Source: Thermoplasmata archaeon (lineage in GTDB: Archaea; Thermoplasmatota; Thermoplasmata; Halarchaeoplasmatales; Halarchaeoplasmataceae). Taken from it: a DNA stretch of 32,670 nt. The DNA lies in NCBI GenBank assembly GCA_003551065.1, contig PULU01000074.1, positions 1 to 32,670 on the forward strand, in the 5' to 3' direction. A program made the position numbers and the translations under genes. How positions within the stretch are numbered: position 1 is the stretch's first letter; each line of letters begins with the position of its first letter. A model generated the notes under the pieces. It was not told the origin of the DNA. It made no database searches and was given only the letters and a program-made list of their open reading frames with translations. This document shows positions 8,511-18,714 of this stretch, piece after piece.

Positions 8511-10463
8511 ATGACAGAAGAAGAAAGTCATATCGAATCAAGAATGGAAGGTAAGGACATATACTCACCTCCCGAGGAGTTCAAAGAACAGGCGAACGTG
8601 AATGATCCAGAAATATACAAGTACGCTGAAGAGAACTACGAAGAGTTCTGGGCAGACCTTGCTGAAAGACTCGATTGGTATGAAAAGTGGGACGAAGTGT
8701 TGAAGTGGGATCCACCTCATGCTGAATGGTTTGTTAATGGGAAATTAAATGCAGCATATAATTGTGTGGATAGACATGTTGAGAATGGAAAAGGCGATAA
8801 GAAAGCTCTTATCTGGGAAGGAGAACCTATGGATGAAACCAAGGAATACACTTTTTCAGAATTGAAAGATGAGGTTTCAAAATTTGCAAACGGTCTTAAG
8901 GAATTGGGAGTTAAAAAAGGAGATATCGTAACATTTTATCTTCCGATGATACCTGAGCTCGCTATCGGTCTTCTAGCATGTGCTAGGATCGGTGCACCTC
9001 ATAGTGTAGTTTTCGGAGGTTTTTCACCTTCCGCATTGAAAGAGAGGATAAATGATGCCGAATCAAAATTCTTAGTTACTGCTGATGGATATTACAGAAG
9101 AGGCAAAGTAATCAATATGTGGGAGAACGCTGAAGAAGCCTTAGAAGGTACGTCCAACGTGGAAAAAGTGATCGCTGTTGAAAGGATCGGAAGAGACGAT
9201 GTTGAATACGAAGAAGGAAGAGATGTCGTTTACGAAGATTTGGTAAAGGACCAGTCCAAGGAATGTGAACCCGAAAAGATGGACGCCGAAGATATGCTGT
9301 TCCTTATGTACACAAGTGGTACAACTGGCAAACCAAAGGGTGTAGTACATACTACAGGAGGATATTTAACAGGTACATCTGCAACCCATAACTATGTTTT
9401 CGACATCAAAGATGACGACATATACTGGTGTACAGCAGATATAGGCTGGATCACAGGTCACAGCTACATCGTTTATGGTCCATTAGCCAACGGAACAACC
9501 ACATTGATGTACGAAGGAGCACCTGACACACCCACTAAAGACAGATTCTGGCAGATAATAGAAAAATATGATGTAACTAAACTTTACACAGCTCCCACAG
9601 CTATCAGGTTGTTCATGAAATGGGGTAGAGAATATCCTGACAAACACGACTTATCTAGTTTGAAGGTTTTAGGTTCTGTAGGAGAACCTATCAATCCTAA
9701 AGCTTGGAAATGGTACCACGAAGTCATAGGTGGTGGAGAATGTCCCATCGTCGATACTTGGTGGCAGACCGAAACCGGTATGATGTTGATCACACCATTA
9801 CCAGGAATAACCGATCTGAAACCGGGTAGTGCAACACATCCATTCCCAGGTCTCAAAGCTGACATCTATGATGCAGCTGGAAATAGCCTTGAAGCTAACC
9901 AAGGAGGATATTTGGTTATCAAGCGACCGTGGCCATCGATGTTGAGAACACTCTACAAAGAACCAGAGAGATACGTGGAAACATACTGGTCAGAGTATGA
10001 AAACGATATCTATTTCGCAGGAGATGGTGCACGAATAGATGAAGACGGATACTTCTGGGTTGTAGGTAGGATAGATGATGTTTTGAACGTTGCAGGACAC
10101 AGGCTCAGCACCATGGAGATGGAAAGTGCACTGGTTGATCACGAAGCAGTTGCTGAAGCTGCGGTAGTTGGAAAACCGGATGAAGTGAAAGGACAAGTTC
10201 CTATAGCTTACGTGATCTTAGAGTCGGGTCGTGAAGCATCTGATGAACTGGCAAGTGAATTGAGAGCCCACGTCGGAAACATCATCGGTCCAATAGGTAA
10301 ACCCGCAGCAGTTAGATTCACAAGAGACCTACCAAAAACAAGATCTGGAAAGATAATGAGAAGGATTTTAAAGAAACTTGAAAAAGGTGAATCCGCTGGA
10401 GACACGTCCACACTAAGAAATCCAGATATCGTAGAAGAGATCAGAGAGATGGTCGAGGAGTAA
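8511..10463 (+). CDS. acs: Acetyl-CoA synthetase, AMP-forming
   Basis: FLMYTSGTTGKPKGVVHTTGGY, VDTWWQTETGM, GDGARIDEDGYFWVVGRIDDVLNVAGHRL, C-terminal PKTRSGKIMRRILKK. ATG at 8511 preferred over GTG 8502. Confidence 0.96.
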   Translation: MTEEESHIESRMEGKDIYSPPEEFKEQANVNDPEIYKYAEENYEEFWADLAERLDWYEKWDEVLKWDPPHAEWFVNGKLNAAYNCVDRHVENGKGDKKALIWEGEPMDETKEYTFSELKDEVSKFANGLKELGVKKGDIVTFYLPMIPELAIGLLACARIGAPHSVVFGGFSPSALKERINDAESKFLVTADGYYRRGKVINMWENAEEALEGTSNVEKVIAVERIGRDDVEYEEGRDVVYEDLVKDQSKECEPEKMDAEDMLFLMYTSGTTGKPKGVVHTTGGYLTGTSATHNYVFDIKDDDIYWCTADIGWITGHSYIVYGPLANGTTTLMYEGAPDTPTKDRFWQIIEKYDVTKLYTAPTAIRLFMKWGREYPDKHDLSSLKVLGSVGEPINPKAWKWYHEVIGGGECPIVDTWWQTETGMMLITPLPGITDLKPGSATHPFPGLKADIYDAAGNSLEANQGGYLVIKRPWPSMLRTLYKEPERYVETYWSEYENDIYFAGDGARIDEDGYFWVVGRIDDVLNVAGHRLSTMEMESALVDHEAVAEAAVVGKPDEVKGQVPIAYVILESGREASDELASELRAHVGNIIGPIGKPAAVRFTRDLPKTRSGKIMRRILKKLEKGESAGDTSTLRNPDIVEEIREMVEE

Positions 10464-10485
10464 AACCTTTCCCCAAACCCCTTAT

Positions 10486-11133
10486 TTATTTTTTAATTTT
10501 ACATTTCAAAGTATAAACCATGCCGACCATATGACTGTTGATTCTTTCTACCTCGAATTCGTTTTCCAATATTTGTTCTATATCTCTATCCATATGTGTT
10601 CTTCCAAAGATTTTGGCAGAGATCATCATTGGATAAAAAAGTGGCTTTCCGTATGAATTTTCTGGCCTTCCGGTATCAAGTACTATCATACTACCCTCTT
10701 TTTTCAATATTCTAGCACATTCTTCGACTGCCTTTCTTGGATTCGGTAAAGTTGTAAAAGTAAAAGTAGCGATAATACTATCAAAATGATTATCAGGGAA
10801 TTTCGAATCTAATATATCATCATATTTAGCGCTAGCTTGCTCATGGATCTCCTTGTTTTTTATACGTTCACGAGATCTTTTTAGCATCCCTTCACTTATA
10901 TCTATCCCGATGACCTCACCTTCGTTGAGGTGTTGAGAGATCTTTGGCAGTATCCGTCCTGTTCCTGTACCAATGTCTAACACCCTTTCTTCCCCTGATA
11001 AGTCAAGTGCATCGATGGCCTTGTTTTTCCATTTCTCTTGAGGTCTCCCTACGATTGGGAAAGTATCCACAGAGTCATAAAATGAAGCCCATCTATCGTA
11101 CCTATTGGCGACCTTCTCTTTTTCAGCCATCAA
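10486..11133 (-). CDS. Class I SAM-dependent methyltransferase (UbiE-like)
   Basis: VLDIGTGTGRILPKISQHL, GIDISEGMLKRSRERI, FDSIIATFTFTTLPNPRKAVEECARILKKEGSMIVLD. Confidence 0.85.
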   Translation of the reverse strand: MMAEKEKVANRYDRWASFYDSVDTFPIVGRPQEKWKNKAIDALDLSGEERVLDIGTGTGRILPKISQHLNEGEVIGIDISEGMLKRSRERIKNKEIHEQASAKYDDILDSKFPDNHFDSIIATFTFTTLPNPRKAVEECARILKKEGSMIVLDTGRPENSYGKPLFYPMMISAKIFGRTHMDRDIEQILENEFEVERINSHMVGMVYTLKCKIKK

Positions 11134-11190
11134 AGTGTTAAAACCACTTCTAATATAAAAATTCTACATAGATATAACAACGTATCAATA

Positions 11191-12144
11191 TCACCATGGA
11201 TAAGTGATACCCAGTGTGAGTTCCTGGTAAATGACCAAGTATGTGAGTACATAACCCAGGATAGCACCAGAGTTTAGTAGAGGTAATCCTGCTTGGGGGT
11301 TACCTTTAAGAACGAACCTCATCAGTACTAATAATCCGATAACTGAACCCATTATACACCCGATAGCTACGATTGATGGGGCATATAGACCGGCAACTGC
11401 AAGACCCGGGAGATGATAGAAAGCCGAAACAGCCAATATACCTGGGATGATAAGATCACCTAGACCTATGAATATTGCATCCCTTTTTTTATCTTTATCT
11501 ACTTCCTGCATGATGCCTTCTTTCTGATAGAATGAATAGTCCAATCTCTTTGGTATTACGAGTATGACAGGAAGTTTCATCTTCATAACACCAGATGCAA
11601 GAGAGATCATATGTTTTGTTTTATAAACCGATATAAAATCATATACAGCTAAAACTATCAACAGAACGAAAACGGGTAGGATACCAAAACTCATGCCGAA
11701 TATGGCAGCTATACCCGCCCCCATAACTATACCGATACCATCTACAACGTACCACTCTGGGAATTTATACAGTAGATATGTAAGAGATATACCTGAGAAA
11801 ACAGCTATCATGAAGGGAAGATCCAAAGTAACTGAGCCGACTCTGAAGACGTATGGTATGAAATAAAATAAAACAGGATAGAAAACATAGAAGATAGTTA
11901 ACCCTACCACCGCCAATATCGCATACTGGATGAAACTGCCTTCGGTATATTTCATAACAGCCAGCATGACCCCTGTGAACAGGATGATAAGACCCACGTA
12001 TATGAGAGGGTTGATGGGATCATCTGTATCTTCTCCAAAGGCTTGGTACTCTTCGGGAAATAGATTTACGACAGCTACAGCTCCAAGCTGTACGATGATC
12101 ATTATGCATACGATTGCTACTACGGGCAGATATTTTCTATCCAA
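11191..12144 (-). CDS. Presenilin-like archaeal intramembrane aspartyl protease (PSH family)
   Basis: Multiple TM segments; YD motif (LAVYDFISVYKTKHM), GxGD motif (FIGLGDLIIPG) and AGLPLLNSGAILGY near the C-terminus. Confidence 0.9.
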   Translation of the reverse strand: MDRKYLPVVAIVCIMIIVQLGAVAVVNLFPEEYQAFGEDTDDPINPLIYVGLIILFTGVMLAVMKYTEGSFIQYAILAVVGLTIFYVFYPVLFYFIPYVFRVGSVTLDLPFMIAVFSGISLTYLLYKFPEWYVVDGIGIVMGAGIAAIFGMSFGILPVFVLLIVLAVYDFISVYKTKHMISLASGVMKMKLPVILVIPKRLDYSFYQKEGIMQEVDKDKKRDAIFIGLGDLIIPGILAVSAFYHLPGLAVAGLYAPSIVAIGCIMGSVIGLLVLMRFVLKGNPQAGLPLLNSGAILGYVLTYLVIYQELTLGITYPW

Positions 12145-12155
12145 CTTCTACCCCC

Positions 12156-12797
12156 TTATAATCTGCTAGCGAATGCCATGGTCCCCTTTACATTATTGAC
12201 CCTGATCTTCACTTCTTCTCCCTTGGTAGCACCGGGCACATATATGATGTATTTACCGACCTTTGCAACACCATCACCTTTGCTACCGATATCTTGGATC
12301 CTGACTTCGTATATGCCTCCTTCTTCGATCCGTTCAGATTCAGCAGTCTTGTGGACCCTTTTCTTCTTTCCTCTTACTGGTCTATGAGCTCCACAGGCAT
12401 CGCATTCTAATATATTGATCCTCCCGTCTTTGACCAAACGAGTATCTGGACGACCACATTCTGAGCATAACACATATTTTTCAACATAATTTTGTAATTT
12501 ATCCCTTATCTTCCTAGGGTTGATCTTACCTTTAAAAACTACCCGTCCATTTTCTCTATCACCGGCAGTAGCCAACTCACGGAGTAGATATTTCATCAGT
12601 TTTTCAGGCTCTCTATTTAACTGATCTGCGATATCGGAAAAATTTCTTAAGATGGTCGTGTTCCCCTCGACCATCGCTTCTATTTTTGGAACCTCGAATC
12701 TAGAATGGTCCGAGATCTTTTCGGGAAGGTCCTTCCTTGCTCTTTTTAATAAATCCCCGTAGTCGTTACCTTCCCCTTCTTTATCTTCTTCAGTCAT
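12156..12797 (-). CDS. Translation initiation factor aIF2 subunit beta with C-terminal TRAM domain
   Basis: LNREPEKLMKYLLRELATAG, zinc ribbon CSECGRPDTRLVKDGRINILECDACGAHRPV, then TRAM-like YEVRIQDIGSKGDGVAKVGKYIIYVPGATKGEEVKIRVNNVKGTMAFA. Confidence 0.93.
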   Translation of the reverse strand: MTEEDKEGEGNDYGDLLKRARKDLPEKISDHSRFEVPKIEAMVEGNTTILRNFSDIADQLNREPEKLMKYLLRELATAGDRENGRVVFKGKINPRKIRDKLQNYVEKYVLCSECGRPDTRLVKDGRINILECDACGAHRPVRGKKKRVHKTAESERIEEGGIYEVRIQDIGSKGDGVAKVGKYIIYVPGATKGEEVKIRVNNVKGTMAFASRL

Positions 12798-12923
12798 GTT
12801 ATCTAAATGCAGTTAGGTTTATTTGGTTTAAAAATGTATTGGTTTGACTCGGATGGGTCTTTCTAATTCCATAGGACAGCGTTTTTGTGATAGTTATTTA
12901 TATCATGTCGGTGTTTTTAAAAC

Positions 12924-13364
12924 ATGTACGAAAAAGTTGTTATTCCTACGGATGGTTCCGAAGTCGCATTTAAAGGGATCAAAGAAGGATTAGAGATGGC
13001 CAAATGTCTAGGTATTAAGGCGGTAGCTGTATATGTGATAGACACGTCTGAATACCAGGGACTTCATCATGCTAGTATAAAGGGATCCGTAAAAAGTGGA
13101 TTAAAGGAAACCGGTACAAAAGCTTTGAAAGAAGTAAAAAAGATGGCTAACGAACTTGATGTATTATTGGAGACTAGGATAAAGGAAGGGAAACCATACC
13201 AAGAAATAAATAAAATAGCTAAGGCTAATGATATTATATACATAAGTAGCCATGGCCTTTCAGGTTTCACCCAATTCTTTTTAGGAAGTACAACTGAAAG
13301 GGTATTGAAACACTCCTCCGCGACAGTTGCAGTAGTGATGGGAGGATTTGTAAAAACTGAATAG
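12924..13364 (+). CDS. Universal stress protein (UspA family)
   Basis: MYEKVVIPTDGSEVAFKGIKEGLEMAK..., IYISSHGLSGFTQFFLGSTTERVLKHSSATVAVV. Confidence 0.92.
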   Translation: MYEKVVIPTDGSEVAFKGIKEGLEMAKCLGIKAVAVYVIDTSEYQGLHHASIKGSVKSGLKETGTKALKEVKKMANELDVLLETRIKEGKPYQEINKIAKANDIIYISSHGLSGFTQFFLGSTTERVLKHSSATVAVVMGGFVKTE

Positions 13365-13376
13365 TTCTTCTTACCT

Positions 13377-13883
13377 TTATTCAGCAGGATCTACTCTCTT
13401 CCTGCATGGTGAAGGTAATTTCATCGATGCCTTTCTCAAAGCTTCCTTTGCAGACAACTCGTTTTTTTCATCGACCCAGACCTTTATAACAGCTTGTCCG
13501 GAGTTCACTCTTGCAGCGTTGCCTACAGTCTTACCGAATGATCTTCTCATACCCTCGGATAATCTGTCTGCTCCTGCTCCTGTAGCTTGTTTATTTTCTC
13601 TAAGTACATGATGCGGATAGACTAGGATTTTGGCTTTGAAGTTTCCTTCTCCCACATTTTTTGTTAAGTACCTAGTAAGTACGACACGAGCGGCTTCAAG
13701 AGCATCATCTTTGATCTGGCATTTCTCTTCTATGATTAGAGTTACCTCTAAATCGAAATCAGCTTTACGATTACCCATGGTGAATTGACCTACACGGACA
13801 TGGGGTGTTCCTCCGATGTACTTCTTTCTGGTATAGCTTTGTCCTTTTATTTCACGGTACATCCGTCCTGGTTTTCGGGGCAT
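13377..13883 (-). CDS. rpl10e: 50S ribosomal protein L10e (L16 family)
   Basis: MPRKPGRMYREIKGQSYTRKKYIGGTPHVRVGQFTMGN..., GADRLSEGMRRSFGKTVGNAARV. Confidence 0.97.
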   Translation of the reverse strand: MPRKPGRMYREIKGQSYTRKKYIGGTPHVRVGQFTMGNRKADFDLEVTLIIEEKCQIKDDALEAARVVLTRYLTKNVGEGNFKAKILVYPHHVLRENKQATGAGADRLSEGMRRSFGKTVGNAARVNSGQAVIKVWVDEKNELSAKEALRKASMKLPSPCRKRVDPAE

Positions 13884-13922
13884 AGTATATCGCCTTCATC
13901 CTTTACTCTTATATATAAATTT

Positions 13923-14411
13923 TTACCTGTAAAGCGACGGCCCTGTTTTTGTACTGGACATCTCGTCCTTTTTCGAGACCGCGCCACCCAACGACTGGAA
14001 GTGTATAGTAGTTCTCATACCCATATTTATGACCCTTTGTATCATATCGAAAAGACTAGTTTTATTTAGTTCATCCATATAGATATGCTTCTTGATCACG
14101 ATAGAATCTGGTAATTTGTTGTCGTCACGATGAATATTGTATATCATTGCATTTTCAGACAATAACATAACCAAGGATTTTTCAAAATTGTTCCTCTGCT
14201 TGTTTTCCAATTTTTGAATGACCTTTTTATGTTCTTCACTCACATTCAATTTGTAAACTACCTCGAGTCTATCCACGTATCTCAGAGGCTTACCTAACAA
14301 TACTGTTCTATTACCATGTTTTAACTGGATCATCCAATCAAGTTTAGGATGCTCGTTTTCTTTGTACTCCCTGTCATCTTCGTCTAGCCATTCTGATATC
14401 TGCTCTTTCAT
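13923..14411 (-). CDS. Uncharacterised protein (possibly a DUF2299-type archaeal protein)
   Basis: 162-aa ORF co-directional with and just upstream of L10e, no competing ORF. Family guess comes from the general pattern only. Confidence 0.5.
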   Translation of the reverse strand: MKEQISEWLDEDDREYKENEHPKLDWMIQLKHGNRTVLLGKPLRYVDRLEVVYKLNVSEEHKKVIQKLENKQRNNFEKSLVMLLSENAMIYNIHRDDNKLPDSIVIKKHIYMDELNKTSLFDMIQRVINMGMRTTIHFQSLGGAVSKKDEMSSTKTGPSLYR

Positions 14412-14469
14412 AGTATCTAATTGAACTAAAACATGCGACTATAATAATCCTTTCGGAAAAAGTTCGATA

Positions 14470-15030
14470 TCAAAGAAATACTATCTCTATAAGATATAAT
14501 ATTGACAATGGGACCATCACCATAAGAAAATCGTCATCGATGATTATAGAGGGATATTCTGCTAAAATAGCAACTACGGATCCTATTATAGCTAGGGGAA
14601 CTATTATCATGAAAGAATAACCAGTCATTAAGTTCATTATGATAATCCCTATTATAGCCCATGCTATCAGGGGTACAGAAGGATAATATTTGGGTATATG
14701 ATACTTTATTTCTCCTATGAGAGGATCTACTATACCCATACCGATAAAACAGAGTACATTCCAATGCATCGGAAAAAGAATCAAGGCAATACCCGCTGCT
14801 ATAGCTGCCCAAGCGTAGGCTGCGATCTGTTTTTTCTCATAATCTCTCATCCCAAATATATGCCATCCCTTATATAGTCTCAATCCCTCAAAGGCAAGGA
14901 TAGAAATAACTAATATGATCAATAGCGATCTTTTACTGTAACCGAAGATTTCGCTGGGTAATAAATAGTACACTAAAACTATCCAAGTCATCGAGTGTAT
15001 TACCCTTCGTAACAAATGATCTTCATTCAT
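14470..15030 (-). CDS. Polytopic membrane protein, dolichol/phytol-kinase-like
   Basis: RRVIHSM near the N-terminus, VDPLIGEIKYHIPKYYPS (compare GDxxAxxxGrxxG), DDDFLMVMVPL near the C-terminus, several TM helices. Confidence 0.6.
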   Translation of the reverse strand: MNEDHLLRRVIHSMTWIVLVYYLLPSEIFGYSKRSLLIILVISILAFEGLRLYKGWHIFGMRDYEKKQIAAYAWAAIAAGIALILFPMHWNVLCFIGMGIVDPLIGEIKYHIPKYYPSVPLIAWAIIGIIIMNLMTGYSFMIIVPLAIIGSVVAILAEYPSIIIDDDFLMVMVPLSILYLIEIVFL

Positions 15031-15123
15031 TTACCTTCTCCAATCATCAATCGGGTTTGACCTTATATTCAAACAGCGAGTAAACTAATCCATAATGTGG
15101 TAATATCTAAAGATTTGGTTTTT

Positions 15124-15138
15124 AAAAAAATAAAAAAA
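15124..15138 (-). terminator. Oligo-T terminator downstream of paaK-like gene
   Basis: Plus strand AAAAAAATAAAAAAA, i.e. TTTTTTTATTTTTTT on the minus strand, 19 nt past the stop. Confidence 0.5.
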
Positions 15139-15156
15139 GGGTTTGATATAGAGAGA

Positions 15157-16473
15157 TCATATCTCTTCTATACGGTCTTCCTCTTCCCTTAGATCTACAA
15201 CTCTTTTAGCTTTTCCGACTGTCCTAGGCAACGTTCCAGGTTCGAGTAGTTTAACTCTAGCCTTTATATTCAAAATAGCCGTGATGTTTTCAGAAGTTCT
15301 CCCTAGTAATTCTTCTTCGTCGTATTCGTCTGAATCGTAGTATTCTCTGTCAACTTCCACTCTAACGAAAAGTTTGTCCAAAACATCTCTGTCAACTATT
15401 ATCTGATAATGCTCACCGATCCCTTCAGTTTCTAATAGAGCTTCTTCGATCTGGCTTGGGAATACGTTCACACCACCAACGATCAACATATCGTCGCTTC
15501 TACCTTCAATGCGCTTTATCTTAGGATGATACCTGCCACATTCACACTCTTCGTATTCGATAGTCGCGATGTCTTTTGTTCTGTACCTTAATAACGGCAT
15601 AGCTTCTCTGGAAAGCATAGTGAAAACCATCTCTCCTTTTTCTCCTTCTGGCAGTACTTCACCGGTATTCGGGTCGATAGTTTCAACATAGAACTCGTCT
15701 CCCCATATGTGGAGTCCATTTTGTTCTGGACATTCCACGGCTACTCCGGGACCATAAAGTTCGGACATGCCATAGACATCCTGTGCATTCAATCCGAAGG
15801 AATCTTGGATACTTGTCCTAGCTTCTTCACTCCACGGTTCCGCACCGAACATTCCAACTCTAAGATTGAAATCCTCTCGAGGGTCAAATCCATGCTTTTG
15901 GGCAGCCTCTGCTAGATAGATTGCATAAGATGGGGTACAAGCAAGAACTGAGGTTTGGAAATCTTTCATCATCTGGATCTGTTTTTTTGTGTTCCCTGTT
16001 GACGTGGGTAGTACTGAACATCCCAATTCTTCAGCACCCTGATGGAAACCTAAACCACCTGTGAACAACCCATATCCGTATGCGTTTTGAACTATATCAG
16101 ATGGTTCAACCCCTGCAGTCGAATAACATCTTGCCATCAGATCGTTCCAAGTGTCCATGTCGTTACGAGTGTATGAAACAACCGTGGGTTTTCCTGTAGT
16201 TCCGCTGGAAGCATGGAATCGAACTACATCATCTTTATTCACTGCCAATATCCCATAGGGATAGTGGTCTCTAAGATCATCTTTTACCGTGAAAGGGACT
16301 TTGTGTACATCGTCTAGACTTTTTATGTCCTTAGGGGTTATGCCTTCATTTTTGAATCTTCTCTTATACATAGGAACGTTATCGTAGGCATACTTTACCA
16401 TCTTGAGCATCTTCTCTTCCTGTACCTTTCTGATCTCGTCCCTCTTCATCAATTGAGCTTTTTTATTGAACAT
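15157..16473 (-). CDS. Phenylacetate-CoA ligase family protein (PaaK-like)
   Basis: VRFHASSGTTGKPTVVSYTRNDMDTW, DVYGMSELYGPGVAVEC, EGRSDDMLIVGGVNVFPSQIEEALL, TVGKAKRVVDLR. Confidence 0.92.
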   Translation of the reverse strand: MFNKKAQLMKRDEIRKVQEEKMLKMVKYAYDNVPMYKRRFKNEGITPKDIKSLDDVHKVPFTVKDDLRDHYPYGILAVNKDDVVRFHASSGTTGKPTVVSYTRNDMDTWNDLMARCYSTAGVEPSDIVQNAYGYGLFTGGLGFHQGAEELGCSVLPTSTGNTKKQIQMMKDFQTSVLACTPSYAIYLAEAAQKHGFDPREDFNLRVGMFGAEPWSEEARTSIQDSFGLNAQDVYGMSELYGPGVAVECPEQNGLHIWGDEFYVETIDPNTGEVLPEGEKGEMVFTMLSREAMPLLRYRTKDIATIEYEECECGRYHPKIKRIEGRSDDMLIVGGVNVFPSQIEEALLETEGIGEHYQIIVDRDVLDKLFVRVEVDREYYDSDEYDEEELLGRTSENITAILNIKARVKLLEPGTLPRTVGKAKRVVDLREEEDRIEEI

Positions 16474-16545
16474 ATATTTCCACCTTGGATTTTATCTTAA
16501 ACCACCGAGTATAGAGAATGATTATAAGTTTTTCGAAAACCTATA

Positions 16546-17025
16546 TCACAATATACGTTCTAAAAAATTAGAGATATCCTCTAGATGTTTTCTCTCCTCG
16601 ACATCTTTATCTCTTAAACTCAAAACTTCTTTTGGTTCTCCTGCTATCTCCTGCATATCGTTAAACGTTTTAGATTCTCCGCCCCCGCCGTGCGTACAAA
16701 AAAATGCAGTTTGAGATATTTCATCTTTATAGTTTTCCAGGTATGTTCTGATAGCCGGTGTCACTTTCCCTGCCCACACAGGCGTACCTACTATCAACAT
16801 ATCAAAATTTTCAGGATGATAAGAAATGTCCTTTATCTCAGTTTTCTTTTTCATCAAGGCATCTTTACCTGCTATGACATATCCCGTATTCCCATCTCGG
16901 TTTTTCTTATCTATTATCTCCTCTGTTTTGACTTCTATATCTTTTTTATTCAATACCTCTTTAATGTCCATAGCCGCTTTCCTTGTTGTTCCTGTCCGTG
17001 AATAGTACGAGATCAATATATTCAT
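16546..17025 (-). CDS. Flavodoxin family protein
   Basis: ISYYSRTGTTRKAAMDI (FMN phosphate loop), MLIVGTPVWAGKVTPAIRTYLENY, AFFCTHGGGG. Confidence 0.87.
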   Translation of the reverse strand: MNILISYYSRTGTTRKAAMDIKEVLNKKDIEVKTEEIIDKKNRDGNTGYVIAGKDALMKKKTEIKDISYHPENFDMLIVGTPVWAGKVTPAIRTYLENYKDEISQTAFFCTHGGGGESKTFNDMQEIAGEPKEVLSLRDKDVEERKHLEDISNFLERIL

Positions 17026-17088
17026 GATTACCCTAGTTCTGAAACCATCCCTAGATATATCAATCTTATTATTTTATTTGAATACATG

Positions 17089-18675
17089 TCAGAATCCAAT
17101 GCTTACAAATATGGCTGTCATGATACTAAGGATCAAAGTTATTATGAACACTATCAGTAGATGTTTTCGCAGTATCTCACTCTCGAGTTTTCTTCCTTTT
17201 CCGATAGTGGCTACTGCGTTATTTATCTTAGACGGTGTTATGGCAGATGCTACTCCTCCAGCTACACCATGACCTGCATAAACAGACATGAATTGATTAT
17301 CAGAAAGACCGATCTGTTCGGTAACCTGACGCTGTATTCCGAATAATAGAACATTACTAGCTGTTTCACTTCCACCAACGATAGCACCGAAAAGACCTAG
17401 ACTAGCCGCTACAAAGATATACCCAGGTCCAAAAACATTACCGAGGAATAAACCAGCGATATAGTTCATATTGGAGTCTATATCTATGACTAATTCTTCT
17501 CCATTCATCGACCCTCCGCTCCATGCCATGATATAAGCTATGGAGAAGAAAAGACTGTATGCGATGAATGGTGCCCATATACTTCTCGACCAAGTTTTCA
17601 ATGCTTTTTTACTCTGTTTTATAGTCGGTTTCAATAAAAAGAATGAAGCGAAAGCTGTCACCCCGATCCAGAAGTAAACTTGGGCAAAAACATTGAAATT
17701 TACGGTTTCATAGGCGATTAACCAGCTGGTAAAACCAGGATCTAAAGTCCTTAAAAATTCATTGATAGCTGGAACACTTGCTATAGAAGCGAGAACTATT
17801 AGTAATAACCAAGGGGACAAGGCCCTTAACAATTTTTTCTTATCTATCGGTTCGTGTTCCAATATGATACCATTTCGCTTTCTATCCCACCGGAAATAAA
17901 GATAAAGTCCTATCATGGAAACTAGGCCAACGATCACCCCTAAAACCATGATCGGAGCCCTTATGATAACCAAAAATATAGACATAAAACCGATTATTAA
18001 ACCAGATAATAATGCAGGTACTAATCCTTTTTTAACAGATTTGATACCCCCGATTATCCATAACATCGCTATCGATAATATGGTGGCTATCACGGGTAAG
18101 AAAAGTGCGATCCTGAATGCGAATTCATAACCGAATTCTAATACAGACATACCCAACTCCCCGGCAAATAGTTCAGCAGGTAAAGTGATTGGTATAGATA
18201 GTATGGCAAAACTAGTACTAGCATTGTAGCCTAAAACCGAAATCGCTACAGCGGATGATGGTCCGAATCCCATAGCTATCAACAATGGAGGAAAAAGAGC
18301 AGGGGTCACTATACCCAAAGATGTAACAAAAGTTCCGAAACCTATCCCTATGAATAGTGCTTGTTCTTCTTTTGTATGGGCCACTCTTTTTATCGCTTTA
18401 GAGATGGTCCCTAGTGCCCCTACCTCCCTCATCAAAAATATCAGGAGCATAGTGAATATAATAGCTATGCTGATACCGAAAGATTCCAGGAAACCGTATA
18501 TTGCAGCTGTAGTAGCTACAAATAGACTAGTGTCAAAAAACACCACTGCAACTGTGAAACAAATGAGCAGCCCTAACACTGCCATCTCTGCTGCATTTCT
18601 TTTAAAGAATATGATCCCTATGAACACCGCAAAGAGCGGAAGAAGCACTAAAAGGAATTGTAATCCCATCATCAT
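17089..18675 (-). CDS. L-lactate permease family transporter (LctP)
   Basis: Polytopic; GTFVTSLGIVTPALFPPLLIAMGFGPSSAVAISVLGYNAS; C-terminal LGLFGAIVGGSETASNVLLFGIQRQ, GHGVAGGVASAITPSKINNAVATI. Confidence 0.9.
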   Translation of the reverse strand: MMMGLQFLLVLLPLFAVFIGIIFFKRNAAEMAVLGLLICFTVAVVFFDTSLFVATTAAIYGFLESFGISIAIIFTMLLIFLMREVGALGTISKAIKRVAHTKEEQALFIGIGFGTFVTSLGIVTPALFPPLLIAMGFGPSSAVAISVLGYNASTSFAILSIPITLPAELFAGELGMSVLEFGYEFAFRIALFLPVIATILSIAMLWIIGGIKSVKKGLVPALLSGLIIGFMSIFLVIIRAPIMVLGVIVGLVSMIGLYLYFRWDRKRNGIILEHEPIDKKKLLRALSPWLLLIVLASIASVPAINEFLRTLDPGFTSWLIAYETVNFNVFAQVYFWIGVTAFASFFLLKPTIKQSKKALKTWSRSIWAPFIAYSLFFSIAYIMAWSGGSMNGEELVIDIDSNMNYIAGLFLGNVFGPGYIFVAASLGLFGAIVGGSETASNVLLFGIQRQVTEQIGLSDNQFMSVYAGHGVAGGVASAITPSKINNAVATIGKGRKLESEILRKHLLIVFIITLILSIMTAIFVSIGF

Positions 18676-18700
18676 TTTATCATTGGTTCGATATGGGATG

Positions 18701-18714
18701 ATATTTATAAATAT
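18701..18714. promoter_or_regulatory. Palindromic TATA element in divergent lctP / acyl-CoA synthetase intergenic region
   Basis: ATATTTATAAATAT, a perfect 14-bp palindrome, about 26-39 nt upstream of the lctP start on the minus strand. Confidence 0.5.
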
